Assembly: GCA_964466645.1 (NCBI GenBank)
Contig: CAYXPB010000115.1
Coordinates: 1-15,360 of the forward strand
Length of the DNA: 15,360 nt
Source: Acetivibrio sp964466645
GTDB taxonomy: Bacteria > Bacillota > Clostridia > Acetivibrionales > Acetivibrionaceae
Direction: 5' to 3'
Shown: positions 7,293-14,600 of the stretch, piece by piece
Layout of the letters: each line of letters opens with the position of its first letter
Position numbering within the stretch: position 1 is the first letter of the stretch
Position numbers and translations under genes: made by a program
The notes under the pieces: model-generated
Told to the model about the DNA's origin: nothing
Databases searched by the model: none
Seen by the model: only the letters and a program-made list of their open reading frames with translations

Positions 7293-7778
7293 TTAGAGAT
7301 CATTTAATGAGGGCGTTTCATCGCTTAAAATTAACGTTTGATATACAGTTTGCCCAGGTAAAACTTTAATATAATGGGATTGATATTTTATGTTGTTTTT
7401 AATTTGTGCGTATATAATATAATATCCCGGAGGAATATCTTCTATGGCAAAGCTACCGTTACAGTCAGAATTTGTTTCACATACAGGAAGACCACATTTG
7501 TGTCCAAAATAAAGATATATACTTACGTATTGAAGAACTTCATTATCTTTCTTCTGAAGGGTAATTCCTGTGATTTTTCCAGAGTAGTCAACTTTTTTAT
7601 TGTCAACATAAACATTTACATTTTGAGTATTTAATTGTACCGGGTTTACGTCAACTTTTTGTTCCTGATCAAGGTCTTGGGAGTTGTACTGGAAACTGTC
7701 ATTCTCATAGCATTTATTGTTGTTGGGGACTTTAAGTTCGCCTGTTTTTCCTTCATGTAATATATTCTCTGGTTTCAT
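7293..7778 (-). CDS. small protein with a transthyretin-like beta domain
   Basis: A 161-aa protein. Residues 1-60 are polar and Asn/Gln-rich. Residues about 66-155 have the pattern of a carboxypeptidase regulatory-like (CarboxypepD_reg) beta-sandwich: KITGITLQ, VSIYLYF, then the hallmark NGSFAIEDIPPGYYIIYAQI, and a closing VLPGQTVYQTLIL. There is no signal peptide or transmembrane segment, which is odd because such domains are usually exported. Three Cys lie in one loop (HKCGLPVCETNSDC). The ATG at 7778 is preceded by GAGGTG with 5 nt spacing. It lies 94 nt downstream of the 97-aa gene on the same strand and is probably co-expressed. Packaging in a spore coat or other non-Sec structure would explain the missing signal, but that is speculation. 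The fold call is fair; the function is unknown. Confidence 0.75.
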   Translation of the reverse strand: MKPENILHEGKTGELKVPNNNKCYENDSFQYNSQDLDQEQKVDVNPVQLNTQNVNVYVDNKKVDYSGKITGITLQKKDNEVLQYVSIYLYFGHKCGLPVCETNSDCNGSFAIEDIPPGYYIIYAQIKNNIKYQSHYIKVLPGQTVYQTLILSDETPSLNDL

Positions 7779-7827
7779 GTTTGCACCTCATTTCTACAAT
7801 AAAGTATAAATGTATTAATTTTTGTGG

Positions 7828-7854
7828 AAGAGGGGAGAGTTTATCTCCCCTCTT
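7828..7854. other. GC-rich 11-bp hairpin between the two minus-strand genes
   Basis: AAGAGGGGAGA (7828-7838) pairs perfectly with TCTCCCCTCTT (7844-7854) around a 5-nt loop. It is the most GC-rich short inverted repeat in the window. Neither side carries a clean U-tract. It is best read as an inefficient terminator or an mRNA 3'-end stabiliser that would make the upstream 97-aa gene more abundant than the downstream one. Confidence 0.6.
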
Positions 7855-7872
7855 AATAGCAATTTAAAACAA

Positions 7873-8166
7873 TTATCTTTTTTTGCCTTGTTCTATTCCT
7901 AGTTCAGCTTCTGCGTAAGCGCCTGATCCGCTTTTAGCTTTGTTTTCAGCTTCAGCTTCGTTTTCAGCATCGTTTTCAGCAGTTTGGCCTTGAATCTGTT
8001 TTTGTGTCAAAACGTTGTAGTTGATTTGTTTGTTGACCTGATTCTGGCTGTGGAATTCCTTCTCTTTTATATCCACATCCTGTTCAGCATCTTGTTTAGC
8101 TTTGAGTTCAGCTTCAAGTTCAGCTTTTAATTGAGCTTTTAGTTCGTTTAAATCGATATCTAGCAT
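7873..8166 (-). CDS. 97-aa low-complexity Ala/Glu/Lys/Gln protein
   Basis: I do not recognise a family. The ATG at 8166 is set by AAGGAG (minus strand, 8180-8175), 8 nt upstream; a TTG six codons earlier (8184) overlaps that site and is rejected. Residues about 8-30 are amphipathic with a 6-residue rhythm (LKAQLKAELEAELKAKQDAEQD). Residues 40-65 are Gln/Asn-rich. Residues about 68-95 are built on AEN/AEAE units followed by a Gly/Ser stretch. At DNA level GTTTTCAGC recurs at 7942-7950, 7960-7968 and 7972-7980, so the gene has grown by short duplications. It has no signal peptide or membrane segment and is strongly charged, probably helical or disordered. It is first in a two-gene minus-strand unit. 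Spore or surface filler proteins often look like this; that is inference only. Confidence 0.75.
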   Translation of the reverse strand: MLDIDLNELKAQLKAELEAELKAKQDAEQDVDIKEKEFHSQNQVNKQINYNVLTQKQIQGQTAENDAENEAEAENKAKSGSGAYAEAELGIEQGKKR

Positions 8167-8212
8167 GGTTATTGCTCCTTTCAATTATTTTGATTATTTT
8201 GCCTTACAATTT

Positions 8213-8243
8213 ATTATATTCTTTATGTAAACAAAGGTTACAA
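8213..8243 (-). promoter_or_regulatory. candidate promoter for the 97-aa gene
   Basis: Read on the minus strand, TATAAT (8218-8213) is a perfect -10, with TTGTAA (8243-8238) as a -35 of 4/6. The 19-nt spacer is long. The -10 lies 46 nt before the start codon. A sporulation sigma factor could instead drive the gene, but I found no convincing match to such a consensus. Confidence 0.35.
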
Positions 8244-8306
8244 TTATTACCCTTGAATTTTGTAAGCGAGTTTTCCTATAAATTACAATATATTGCAGCT
8301 GCTAAT

Positions 8307-8335
8307 TTGATATGGTGTTATAAATCCGTTATTAT
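8307..8335 (+). promoter_or_regulatory. sigma-A promoter for the M24 peptidase gene
   Basis: TTGATA (8307-8312, 5/6) and TATTAT (8330-8335, 5/6) are separated by exactly 17 nt. This is the best-formed promoter in the window. It predicts a start near 8342 and an untranslated leader of about 88 nt. It shares the 263-nt divergent intergenic region with the minus-strand promoter above. Confidence 0.65.
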
Positions 8336-8429
8336 GAATTAGAATTCTTTGAAAACTAGTTTGCATTAAATAGGTTAAGAGAGTGACAGCAGTTTGTAAA
8401 CAAGTTCTGAATAGTAGGGAGTGTTTTGT

Positions 8430-9629
8430 ATGAGAACAAAGGTGCCTTTAGAAGAAATTGAAGCAAGAATGGAACGTTTTAGAAACATAATGAATGTGTC
8501 CGATACTGAATGGCAGGTAGCAGTGTTTTTTAGTAAGATTAATCTTTATTATTTTACAGGAACAATGCAAGAAGGAATGCTTATAATTCCAAGAGACGGT
8601 GCTGCTGTTTTATGGGTTAGAAGAAGCTTTGAAAGGGCTTTAGATGAATCCTTGTTTAAAGATATCAGACCCATGAACAGTTTTCGTGATGCTCAAGGAA
8701 CATTAGGAAGGGGTAAGCTGCCAGCAAGAGTGCATATGGAAACAGAAATAGTTCCGTTAGCTTTATATCAAAGATTTCAAAAATACTTTCCCTTTGAGGA
8801 ATTAAAATCAGTTGACCCATATATTTCTTCTATAAGATCTATTAAAAGCCAATATGAGCTATCACTAATGGAGAGGTCCGGAAAGGTACACCAAAAGGTT
8901 TTAGAGGAGAGAATACCCGAAATGCTAAGAGAGGGTATGAGTGAGGCCGAGCTTGCGACACAACTGTTTGCAGTGTTGATGGAAGAGGGATATCAGGGAA
9001 TTACTCGGTTTGGAATGTTTGATACAGAAATGATATTAGGCCATATAGGATTTGGAGAAAGCTCTATTTATCCTTCGTACTTTAACGGACCGGGAGGAAA
9101 CTATGGATTAGGTGCAGCGGTACCTGTATTTGGTAGCCGCGAAAGGAAGCTGCCAAAAGGCGATCTGGTATTTATCGACATAGGTTGCGGTGTGGAGGGA
9201 TATCACACAGATAAAACCATGACTTATATGTTTGGAAGGTCTCTTAGTGAAAGTGCTATTAATGAACACAAAAGATGTGTTGAAATACAAAATGAAATAG
9301 CAAGTATGTTAAAACCCGGTGAAATACCCTCAGAAATATTTAGAGTTGTAATGGGTAAGCTTAGTGATGATTTTCTAACAAATTTTATGGGGTTTGGTGA
9401 AAGAAAGGTAAAGTTTTTAGGTCATGGCATAGGGCTTGTTGTGGATGAATTACCTGTAATTGCAAAGGGGTTTGACGAACCTATTCAAACAGGTATGGTA
9501 TTTGCTGTTGAACCGAAGAAAGGAATAGAAAGTATTGGAATGGTCGGAATTGAGAATACGTTTCAGGTTACTTCTAAGGGTGGTCGTTGTATTACTGGTG
9601 ATAATCCTGGACTTGTCCCAGTTTATTAG
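8430..9629 (+). CDS. M24-family (Xaa-Pro type) metallopeptidase
   Basis: A 399-aa cytosolic enzyme of the pita-bread fold, clan MG. Residues 1-140 form the N-terminal creatinase-like domain; about 150-399 form the catalytic domain. All five dinuclear metal ligands are visible: Asp250 (VFIDIG), Asp261 (YHTDKT), His332 (FLGHGIG), Glu361 (FAVEPKK) and Glu375 (GIENTF). The family includes Xaa-Pro aminopeptidases and dipeptidases, which release residues next to proline. The sequence alone does not tell which, or a creatinase-like role, so no symbol is given. ATG 8430 has TAGGGAG (8415-8421) upstream with 8 nt spacing; the GTG at 8421 overlaps that site. It is probably monocistronic, with its own promoter and a hairpin at 9671-9695. 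Confidence 0.9.
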   Translation: MRTKVPLEEIEARMERFRNIMNVSDTEWQVAVFFSKINLYYFTGTMQEGMLIIPRDGAAVLWVRRSFERALDESLFKDIRPMNSFRDAQGTLGRGKLPARVHMETEIVPLALYQRFQKYFPFEELKSVDPYISSIRSIKSQYELSLMERSGKVHQKVLEERIPEMLREGMSEAELATQLFAVLMEEGYQGITRFGMFDTEMILGHIGFGESSIYPSYFNGPGGNYGLGAAVPVFGSRERKLPKGDLVFIDIGCGVEGYHTDKTMTYMFGRSLSESAINEHKRCVEIQNEIASMLKPGEIPSEIFRVVMGKLSDDFLTNFMGFGERKVKFLGHGIGLVVDELPVIAKGFDEPIQTGMVFAVEPKKGIESIGMVGIENTFQVTSKGGRCITGDNPGLVPVY

Positions 9630-9670
9630 AAGAATGTGAGACTAATCACTGGTTTAGTGGGATGAATTAA

Positions 9671-9695
9671 CATGTAAAAGGATCGCTTTTATATG
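9671..9695 (+). terminator. candidate terminator after the M24 peptidase gene
   Basis: CATGTAAAAG (9671-9680) pairs with CTTTTATATG (9686-9695): 10 bp including one G-U, 5-nt loop. It lies 41 nt after the stop and is followed by AATTTTATT. The stem is AT-rich, so efficiency is uncertain. Confidence 0.4.
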
Positions 9696-9702
9696 AATTT
9701 TA

Positions 9703-9731
9703 TTGACTAATATGCCGATAATTATTATGTT
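9703..9731 (+). promoter_or_regulatory. candidate promoter upstream of the stalk-domain gene
   Basis: TTGACT (9703-9708, 5/6) with TATGTT (9726-9731, 4/6), 17-nt spacer. TATTAT at 9723-9728 is a better hexamer but only 14 nt away. A second possible promoter, TTGAAA (9736-9741) with TATTCT (9759-9764), also 17 nt, overlaps the palindrome listed next. Which is used cannot be decided by eye. Confidence 0.35.
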
Positions 9732-9741
9732 TGGATTGAAA

Positions 9742-9770
9742 ATTATAAGAATATAAGGTATTCTTATAAT
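9742..9770. promoter_or_regulatory. 12-bp palindrome in the leader of the stalk-domain gene
   Basis: ATTATAAGAATA (9742-9753) is perfectly inverted as TATTCTTATAAT (9759-9770) around TAAGG. The right arm contains TATAAT (9765-9770). It could be an operator covering a -10 region, or an RNA hairpin 30 nt before the start codon if transcription begins upstream. No known operator family is recognised. Confidence 0.5.
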
Positions 9771-9800
9771 ATAAAAAATACTAGGGGGTTAAGAATTTTT

Positions 9801-10961
9801 ATGAAAAAATTAGGTATTTATTTAACGGTTTTTTTATTTGCTGTCACAGCATTTGCAACTGTAGCTAATGCAGATGCAAATATAACTGAGAGTCCGGATG
9901 TTAAAATTGTAATTGAAGGCGAAAAGGGTACATATAATGATGTTACAATAATTGCAGACGGAAGGACTTTGCTACCTTTGCGTGAAGTGCTTACAAACCT
10001 TGGAGTTAAAAATGATGACGAGCATATAATATGGGATGGTACCAAAAGAAGCGTTACTGTAAAAAAAGACGATAAAGTAATATATCTTGAAGTTGGCAAA
10101 ACAGTTGGAACTATTAATGGAAGCGAAATTGCTATTGATGTAGCTCCGATTATTTATCCTAAAAACAACAGAACATACATTCCAGCCAGATTTGTGGCAG
10201 AGAGCCTTGGAAAGGAAGTAGTGTGGGATGCTACCACAAGATCTGTTTTAATTACTGATAAAGCTAATTTTAGCGAAATAAAAGATATAATTACAAAGTC
10301 AAGGGAAACTATGAAGGATGTTAAAAAGTATGGATTCGGATTGAAAATGGATGTTAATGTATCTCAAGATGAATTTAAAATGGATTATGATATTGACATG
10401 ACTGCTAAAGTAGATCAAATAGCCAAAGCCGTTCATATGTCTACAGTTATGGATATGTTCGGTGCTAAGATGGAATCAGAGTCTTACTTAAAAGATGGCA
10501 GTGCCTATTCCAAGGACACAACAACAGGTAAATGGTCAAAAGAAGAGTTGAGTGCAAGCGAATTTGATGAATTATTTGCAAATAATAGTGAAATAAACAA
10601 CATGAAAGATGAAGATATCAATAAACTGTCTGCTGGTATGATAGTTGCTAAAAGTGATAATGCTGATGAAATTCTTATAAAAGGCGATGTTATGGCATCT
10701 GATTTTATGAATGGATTTAGCAATGGTTTAGCTGCAACAGGAAGTATTACAGATGGACTTAATATGGATAACTTCTATATGGAAATGACTTTTGATAAAA
10801 ACACCTATTACTTGAAAGGTATGAAAATGAGTTTTGAAGGTGAAATACAAGAAGAGTCAGGGAAAGGTCAATTGGGGTTGAGTATTGATCTTAGTATCTC
10901 AGACTACAATGGAGATTTTGAGATTACTGTACCTGAAGAAGCTTTGAAAAGCAGTAACTAG
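9801..10961 (+). CDS. exported protein with copper amine oxidase N-terminal-like stalk domain
   Basis: A 386-aa secreted protein. Residues 1-24 are a typical signal peptide (KK, hydrophobic core, VANA before the likely cleavage at 24/25). Residues about 35-152 match the Cu_amine_oxidN1 stalk domain, with its paired signatures DGRTLLPLREVLTNLG and RTYIPARFVAESLG followed by VVWDATTRSVLI. No catalytic amine oxidase domain is present, so this is not an amine oxidase. Residues about 160-386 are beta-rich (SESYLKDGSAYSKD; YYLKGMKMSFEGEI), resembling LolA/LppX-like extracytoplasmic lipid- or ligand-binding domains; I infer this from pattern only. No lipobox, LPXTG or SLH domain is seen, so it is probably released or held non-covalently. 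The AGGGGG site (9783-9788) is 12 nt from ATG, rather far. A palindrome at 9742-9770 may control it. Confidence 0.85.
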   Translation: MKKLGIYLTVFLFAVTAFATVANADANITESPDVKIVIEGEKGTYNDVTIIADGRTLLPLREVLTNLGVKNDDEHIIWDGTKRSVTVKKDDKVIYLEVGKTVGTINGSEIAIDVAPIIYPKNNRTYIPARFVAESLGKEVVWDATTRSVLITDKANFSEIKDIITKSRETMKDVKKYGFGLKMDVNVSQDEFKMDYDIDMTAKVDQIAKAVHMSTVMDMFGAKMESESYLKDGSAYSKDTTTGKWSKEELSASEFDELFANNSEINNMKDEDINKLSAGMIVAKSDNADEILIKGDVMASDFMNGFSNGLAATGSITDGLNMDNFYMEMTFDKNTYYLKGMKMSFEGEIQEESGKGQLGLSIDLSISDYNGDFEITVPEEALKSSN

Positions 10962-10998
10962 AAATAAATAAATAGTGTTAAAAGTACTAGGAAAATAT

Positions 10999-11077
10999 AT
11001 AAAGCTATTGTATAATTAACTGGGATATTAAGTGTTATGTTCTTAATATTCGTAAAGTTAAGCTACAATAGCTTTAT
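10999..11077. other. 79-nt three-tier stem-loop, possible structured RNA or terminator
   Basis: Three nested helices share one axis: 14 bp perfect (10999-11012 with 11064-11077), 5 bp (11016-11020 with 11057-11061) and 10 bp including one G-U (11023-11032 with 11042-11051), closing on a 9-nt loop. That is 29 pairs within 79 nt. It begins 37 nt after the stalk-gene stop. The 3' arm ends in GCTTTAT with no long U-tract, so it may be a terminator, a stable RNA, or a small palindromic mobile element. Confidence 0.65.
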
Positions 11078-11115
11078 TAAATCTATAGAAAATCAGTGCA
11101 TAATATAGTGATTAA

Positions 11116-11186
11116 GGTGTTTCAAAAAAATTCATTAGTCAATGTATATAGTTTCAACCCAATAAAATCAGCTTTTTTGAAACACC
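11116..11186. mobile_element. 71-nt element with 14-bp terminal inverted repeats (MITE-like or IS relic)
   Basis: GGTGTTTCAAAAAA (11116-11129) is perfectly inverted as TTTTTTGAAACACC (11173-11186), leaving 43 nt between. Ends of this flavour are common in insertion sequences. No transposase is present and I see no target-site duplication. The alternative reading is a large AT-rich hairpin. GTCAATG (11138-11144) and CATTGAC (11187-11193) form a further overlapping inverted repeat. Confidence 0.4.
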
Positions 11187-11225
11187 CATTGACCAGTTAT
11201 TTTTTAGGAATCACCTAAAACAAAG
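11165..11225 (-). repeat. dispersed intergenic repeat, copy B
   Basis: The inverted counterpart of copy A (4529-4592): 46 of 56 bases agree over 11165-11220, and the match reaches CAAAG at 11221-11225 across a 3-nt indel. Copy B contains a perfect hairpin, TTTTAGG (11202-11208) with CCTAAAA (11214-11220), that copy A has lost through two substitutions. It overlaps the right end of the MITE-like element, so the two may be one larger unit. Confidence 0.65.
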
Positions 11226-11642
11226 TTTTGATGTTTTAGTCCTTAAAAAATAGTAAAATTTTGACGAGTGGATACAAAATTTGAACTATATTGCGAATTA
11301 TTATATACACTGAATAATTTATATTGCCAAGAAAATATATAGGTTTGAATTTGCAATTTGTAATATATTTTTTTTGAATCAGGTTAACTCTAAATTTTAG
11401 TGGGTTTAATCAATAAATGATCTTAAATGAAGCACTAACAAGTTTATTTGAAACATTTAGTTATGAATAAAACTTTATATAAAATCAATAAATTTTTATT
11501 GTGGTTTTGCTTGAAAATAGAGATAATATAATAAAGAAATATTATTTTATATGATTGGTAATAAGATATATGTTTATGCGAGGTCACATATTAAGTACGG
11601 TTGAGTAATTTACTACTATTAGCCGATTTAAGGGGGTGCTCT
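11226..11642. other. long AT-rich non-coding leader before the GGDEF gene
   Basis: No open frame with a ribosome site is seen on either strand. TATAAT at 11527-11532, preceded by TTGCTT (11507-11512) at 14 nt or TTGAAA (11511-11516) at 10 nt, hints at a promoter, but neither spacing is good. CGGTTGA (11598-11604) can pair with TTAGCCG (11619-11625), including wobbles, just before the ribosome site AAGGGGGTG (11630-11638). I do not see a c-di-GMP riboswitch core. Confidence 0.4.
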
Positions 11643-14600
11643 ATGCAAGAATCGTCTTCATTCAATAATATGCAGCAAGATTTTACAATACATGATACCC
11701 TGACAGGAGCGTATTCTCGAGCACTATTAAATGAGCAGTTTCCCGATGAAGTAGAGAGGTGTTCTCGCTACGGCATACCTCTGTCTTTATGTTTAATAGA
11801 TATTGATTATTTTAAAAGTATAAATGATGCCTATGGTCACATTCGTGGTGACCAAGTTTTACAAACCTTTGTAACACGTTTGAATTCATTGATGAGAAAA
11901 TCGGATATTTTATTCAGATATGGTGGGGATGAATTTGTATTATTAATGATGAATACCCACAAAAAGCAAGCAGTATCTCTTACTAACCGGCTATTAGATA
12001 AAATCAGAATGGTTCCTTTTTCTGGTGATCCTCCGCTTAATATTTCGCTAAGCATAGGTGTTGCGGGCTATCCTGATGATGCTTCGGATGCTGAGGATAT
12101 GTTCAACATAGCAGACCGTCGCTGTTATGAGGCTAAGCGCAGAGGCCGTGGTCAGGTTGTTGGAGAAACCTATGAGTTTCAAAATGACATAGTGTTTAAT
12201 GAGTTGTCACGGTTGATTGAAAGGGATGAAGCCCTTTCTAGGTTGAATTGCTTTTTTGAGCTTTTACCGGAGAGGGGAAGAGGTGTTTTAAGTATAGTAG
12301 GTCCTCAAGGATCCGGAAGAACTAGTTTTCTCTCAAAGATTGAAGCTACCGCTAAAATGAGTAATTATGAAGTTTTGTTTCTCACTGCTAAATATGAACT
12401 GAAATCAAAGGCGTATGGTCTTTTAGCAGAAGTAGAAAGTAAAAGTTTTGACTTTACTAAGTTTAATACGGAGGAATTTGAGGATTCGATAATAAAAATA
12501 CTTCAGGAGAAGAATAAGTCAGGATTCATAATTGTCCTTGATAATCTTGCTTTTGTTGATCATGCAACTTTGAATTTGTTAAGGAACTTTATAATGGGGA
12601 TCAGACTTCCATGTTTCGGACTGGTATATTCCTCTGAACCTGATACTACAAGAAATTTTGAGTATTTAACTGTGCCGCTTGTAGATACTATTTATATGAA
12701 ACCCTTTTCCCCAAAAGGTGTCAATATATTTGTAAGAAGTATTTTGTCTTGGGATCCGCCGGCTGCGTTCTTAGACTGGCTGTATACCCAAACTATGGGA
12801 TACCCCAAATTGTTGAGTGAAAGCCTTTCGTACTTGATTGAGAAGGGAACAATAAAGAAAAATGGTGAGCATCAATGGTTGATTGAATCAAATTATGTTA
12901 CCATAGCACTCCGCAAAAGTTTCGCTAGGTTTGGCAAAATGCCACAAAACAATTTGCCATCTTTTTTAACTGAGTTTATTGGCAGAGAACCTGAAATAAG
13001 TCAGATTAGCTTGTTACTGGATAAAAGTAGATTAGTTACTCTTGTTGGCCCCGGAGGAATAGGGAAAACTCGTTTGGCATTGCAAGTAGCATCTATGCGC
13101 CTGAACGACTTTGAGGATGGTGTTTTTTTTGTGTCTCTTGCATCAGTTACAAAACCTGATTTGGTAGTTTCCTCTATTGCTAAGTCAATGGATATAGTTG
13201 AAACATCTGGACAATCTATATTGGAAGCAATGAAAAGTGCACTTAAAGATAAGCATAGGTTGATTATTATAGATAACTTTGAGCAGGTTATTGCTGCTGC
13301 ACCAAAGATAGCTGAGCTTCTTGCATCTGCAAGGTTGGTTTCAGTTATGGTGACTAGCCGCGAAGCACTACATATTTCCGGCGAGCATGTATTTAATGTA
13401 CCGACTTTGGCAATTCCGGAACTTGAGCAGAGAGATTGCCTTGAAAGGATGATGCAGCAGTCTGCAATAGCTTTGTTTGCATCTCGTGCCCAAGCTGTTG
13501 AGTACAACTTTGTTCTTACAAAAGACAATATAGGTCAAGTTGCAGAGTTATGTGCCCGCTTAGATGGGATTCCTCTTGCAATAGAACTAGCAGCTTCTAA
13601 TGTGGGGCGTATTTCATTGACAGAAATGTTAGAGCAAAGCAGAAACCGGTTAAAGTGGCTCAATAATGGGCCAAGAGATTTGCCTTCACGGCATAAGACT
13701 TTGAGAAGCACAATAGAGTGGGGATATAGTTTGTTAAGCGCAAACGAACAGCAGTTGTTTATGGGCCTAGGTGTGTTTGTTGGTAGGTTTACTAAGGATG
13801 CAGTTAATAAGGTATTGTCACAAGAAATTAAGCTTGATAATAGTACAGATGAGTGCCTGTTTTCTCTTTTAGATAAGAGTTTGATTAAAAATATAACCGA
13901 AAGTTCTAACAAAGAAGAATATTGTTTTGAAATGCTTGAGACCATTCACGAGTTTGCGGTGGAGTGTTTGCAATCAAGTGGGAAAAAGGCCGTCTTGGAA
14001 AAAAAACATGCTGATTACTATAAATCCTTAGTAGAAGAGGTCGTAGAAAAAATGAGCGGGCCTGAGCAATATTTATATCTAAATAGGCTTGAACGCTCCT
14101 ATTTAAATATTTTGGCAGCTATTGAGTGGGCAAGGAAAAATGGAAAAATTGAATTGGAAGTAGATTTGGTAGTTGGTCTTGGAGCTTATTGGGAGCTCAG
14201 AGGACGCTGGAGTGAAGGCAGACTGATAATGAGTAATATTGTAGATAGGTGTGCTAAGAGTCTTAAATCAAAGGAATTTGCCATGATATATCATTGGCTC
14301 GGCAGATTAGTTCAATTGGAGGGAGAGTGTAAGAAATCAATTGAACTGCTTAATACTGGGCTTGAAATTAGCAGAATGAATAAAGACAGAATTGGAGAGG
14401 CATATATCTTACATAAATTAGGTTGGGTTTATTATGTTTACGGAGACCAAAAGAAGATTGAATATTTGTGGAACAAGAGCTTATCTTTATTTAGAGAGGT
14501 CGATTATAAGCCGGGAGTAGTTGTTATTTTGCAGGATCTTTGTTATATAAAATACTATGAAGGTGATTTTAATCTGGTTGAAGAATATTCAAATGAAAGT

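Noticed and set aside
7374..7634. Plus-strand frame of 86 codons opposite the transthyretin-like gene
   Set aside because: It is the complement of a better-supported minus-strand gene that has a ribosome site and a recognisable domain pattern.
7942..8140. CRISPR-like or minisatellite array
   Set aside because: The repeats are short, in frame and within a coding sequence, with no spacers of uniform length.
9801..10961. Annotation as a copper amine oxidase enzyme
   Set aside because: Only the N-terminal stalk domain is present; the catalytic domain with its topaquinone tyrosine and copper histidines is absent.
11622..11629. GCCGATTT as a SigD-type -10 for the GGDEF gene
   Set aside because: It would place the transcription start inside the ribosome site, and there is no TAAA at the proper -35 distance.
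10962..11642. c-di-GMP riboswitch (GEMM) in front of the GGDEF gene
   Set aside because: I looked for the conserved core and helix signatures and did not see them; the structures present are simple inverted repeats.
13001..13945. Two long minus-strand open frames (175 and 136 codons) inside the GGDEF/STAND gene
   Set aside because: They lie antisense to strongly motif-supported coding sequence (Walker A, Walker B, GIPLA), are Ser/Leu-rich without recognisable domains, and have no evident ribosome sites.
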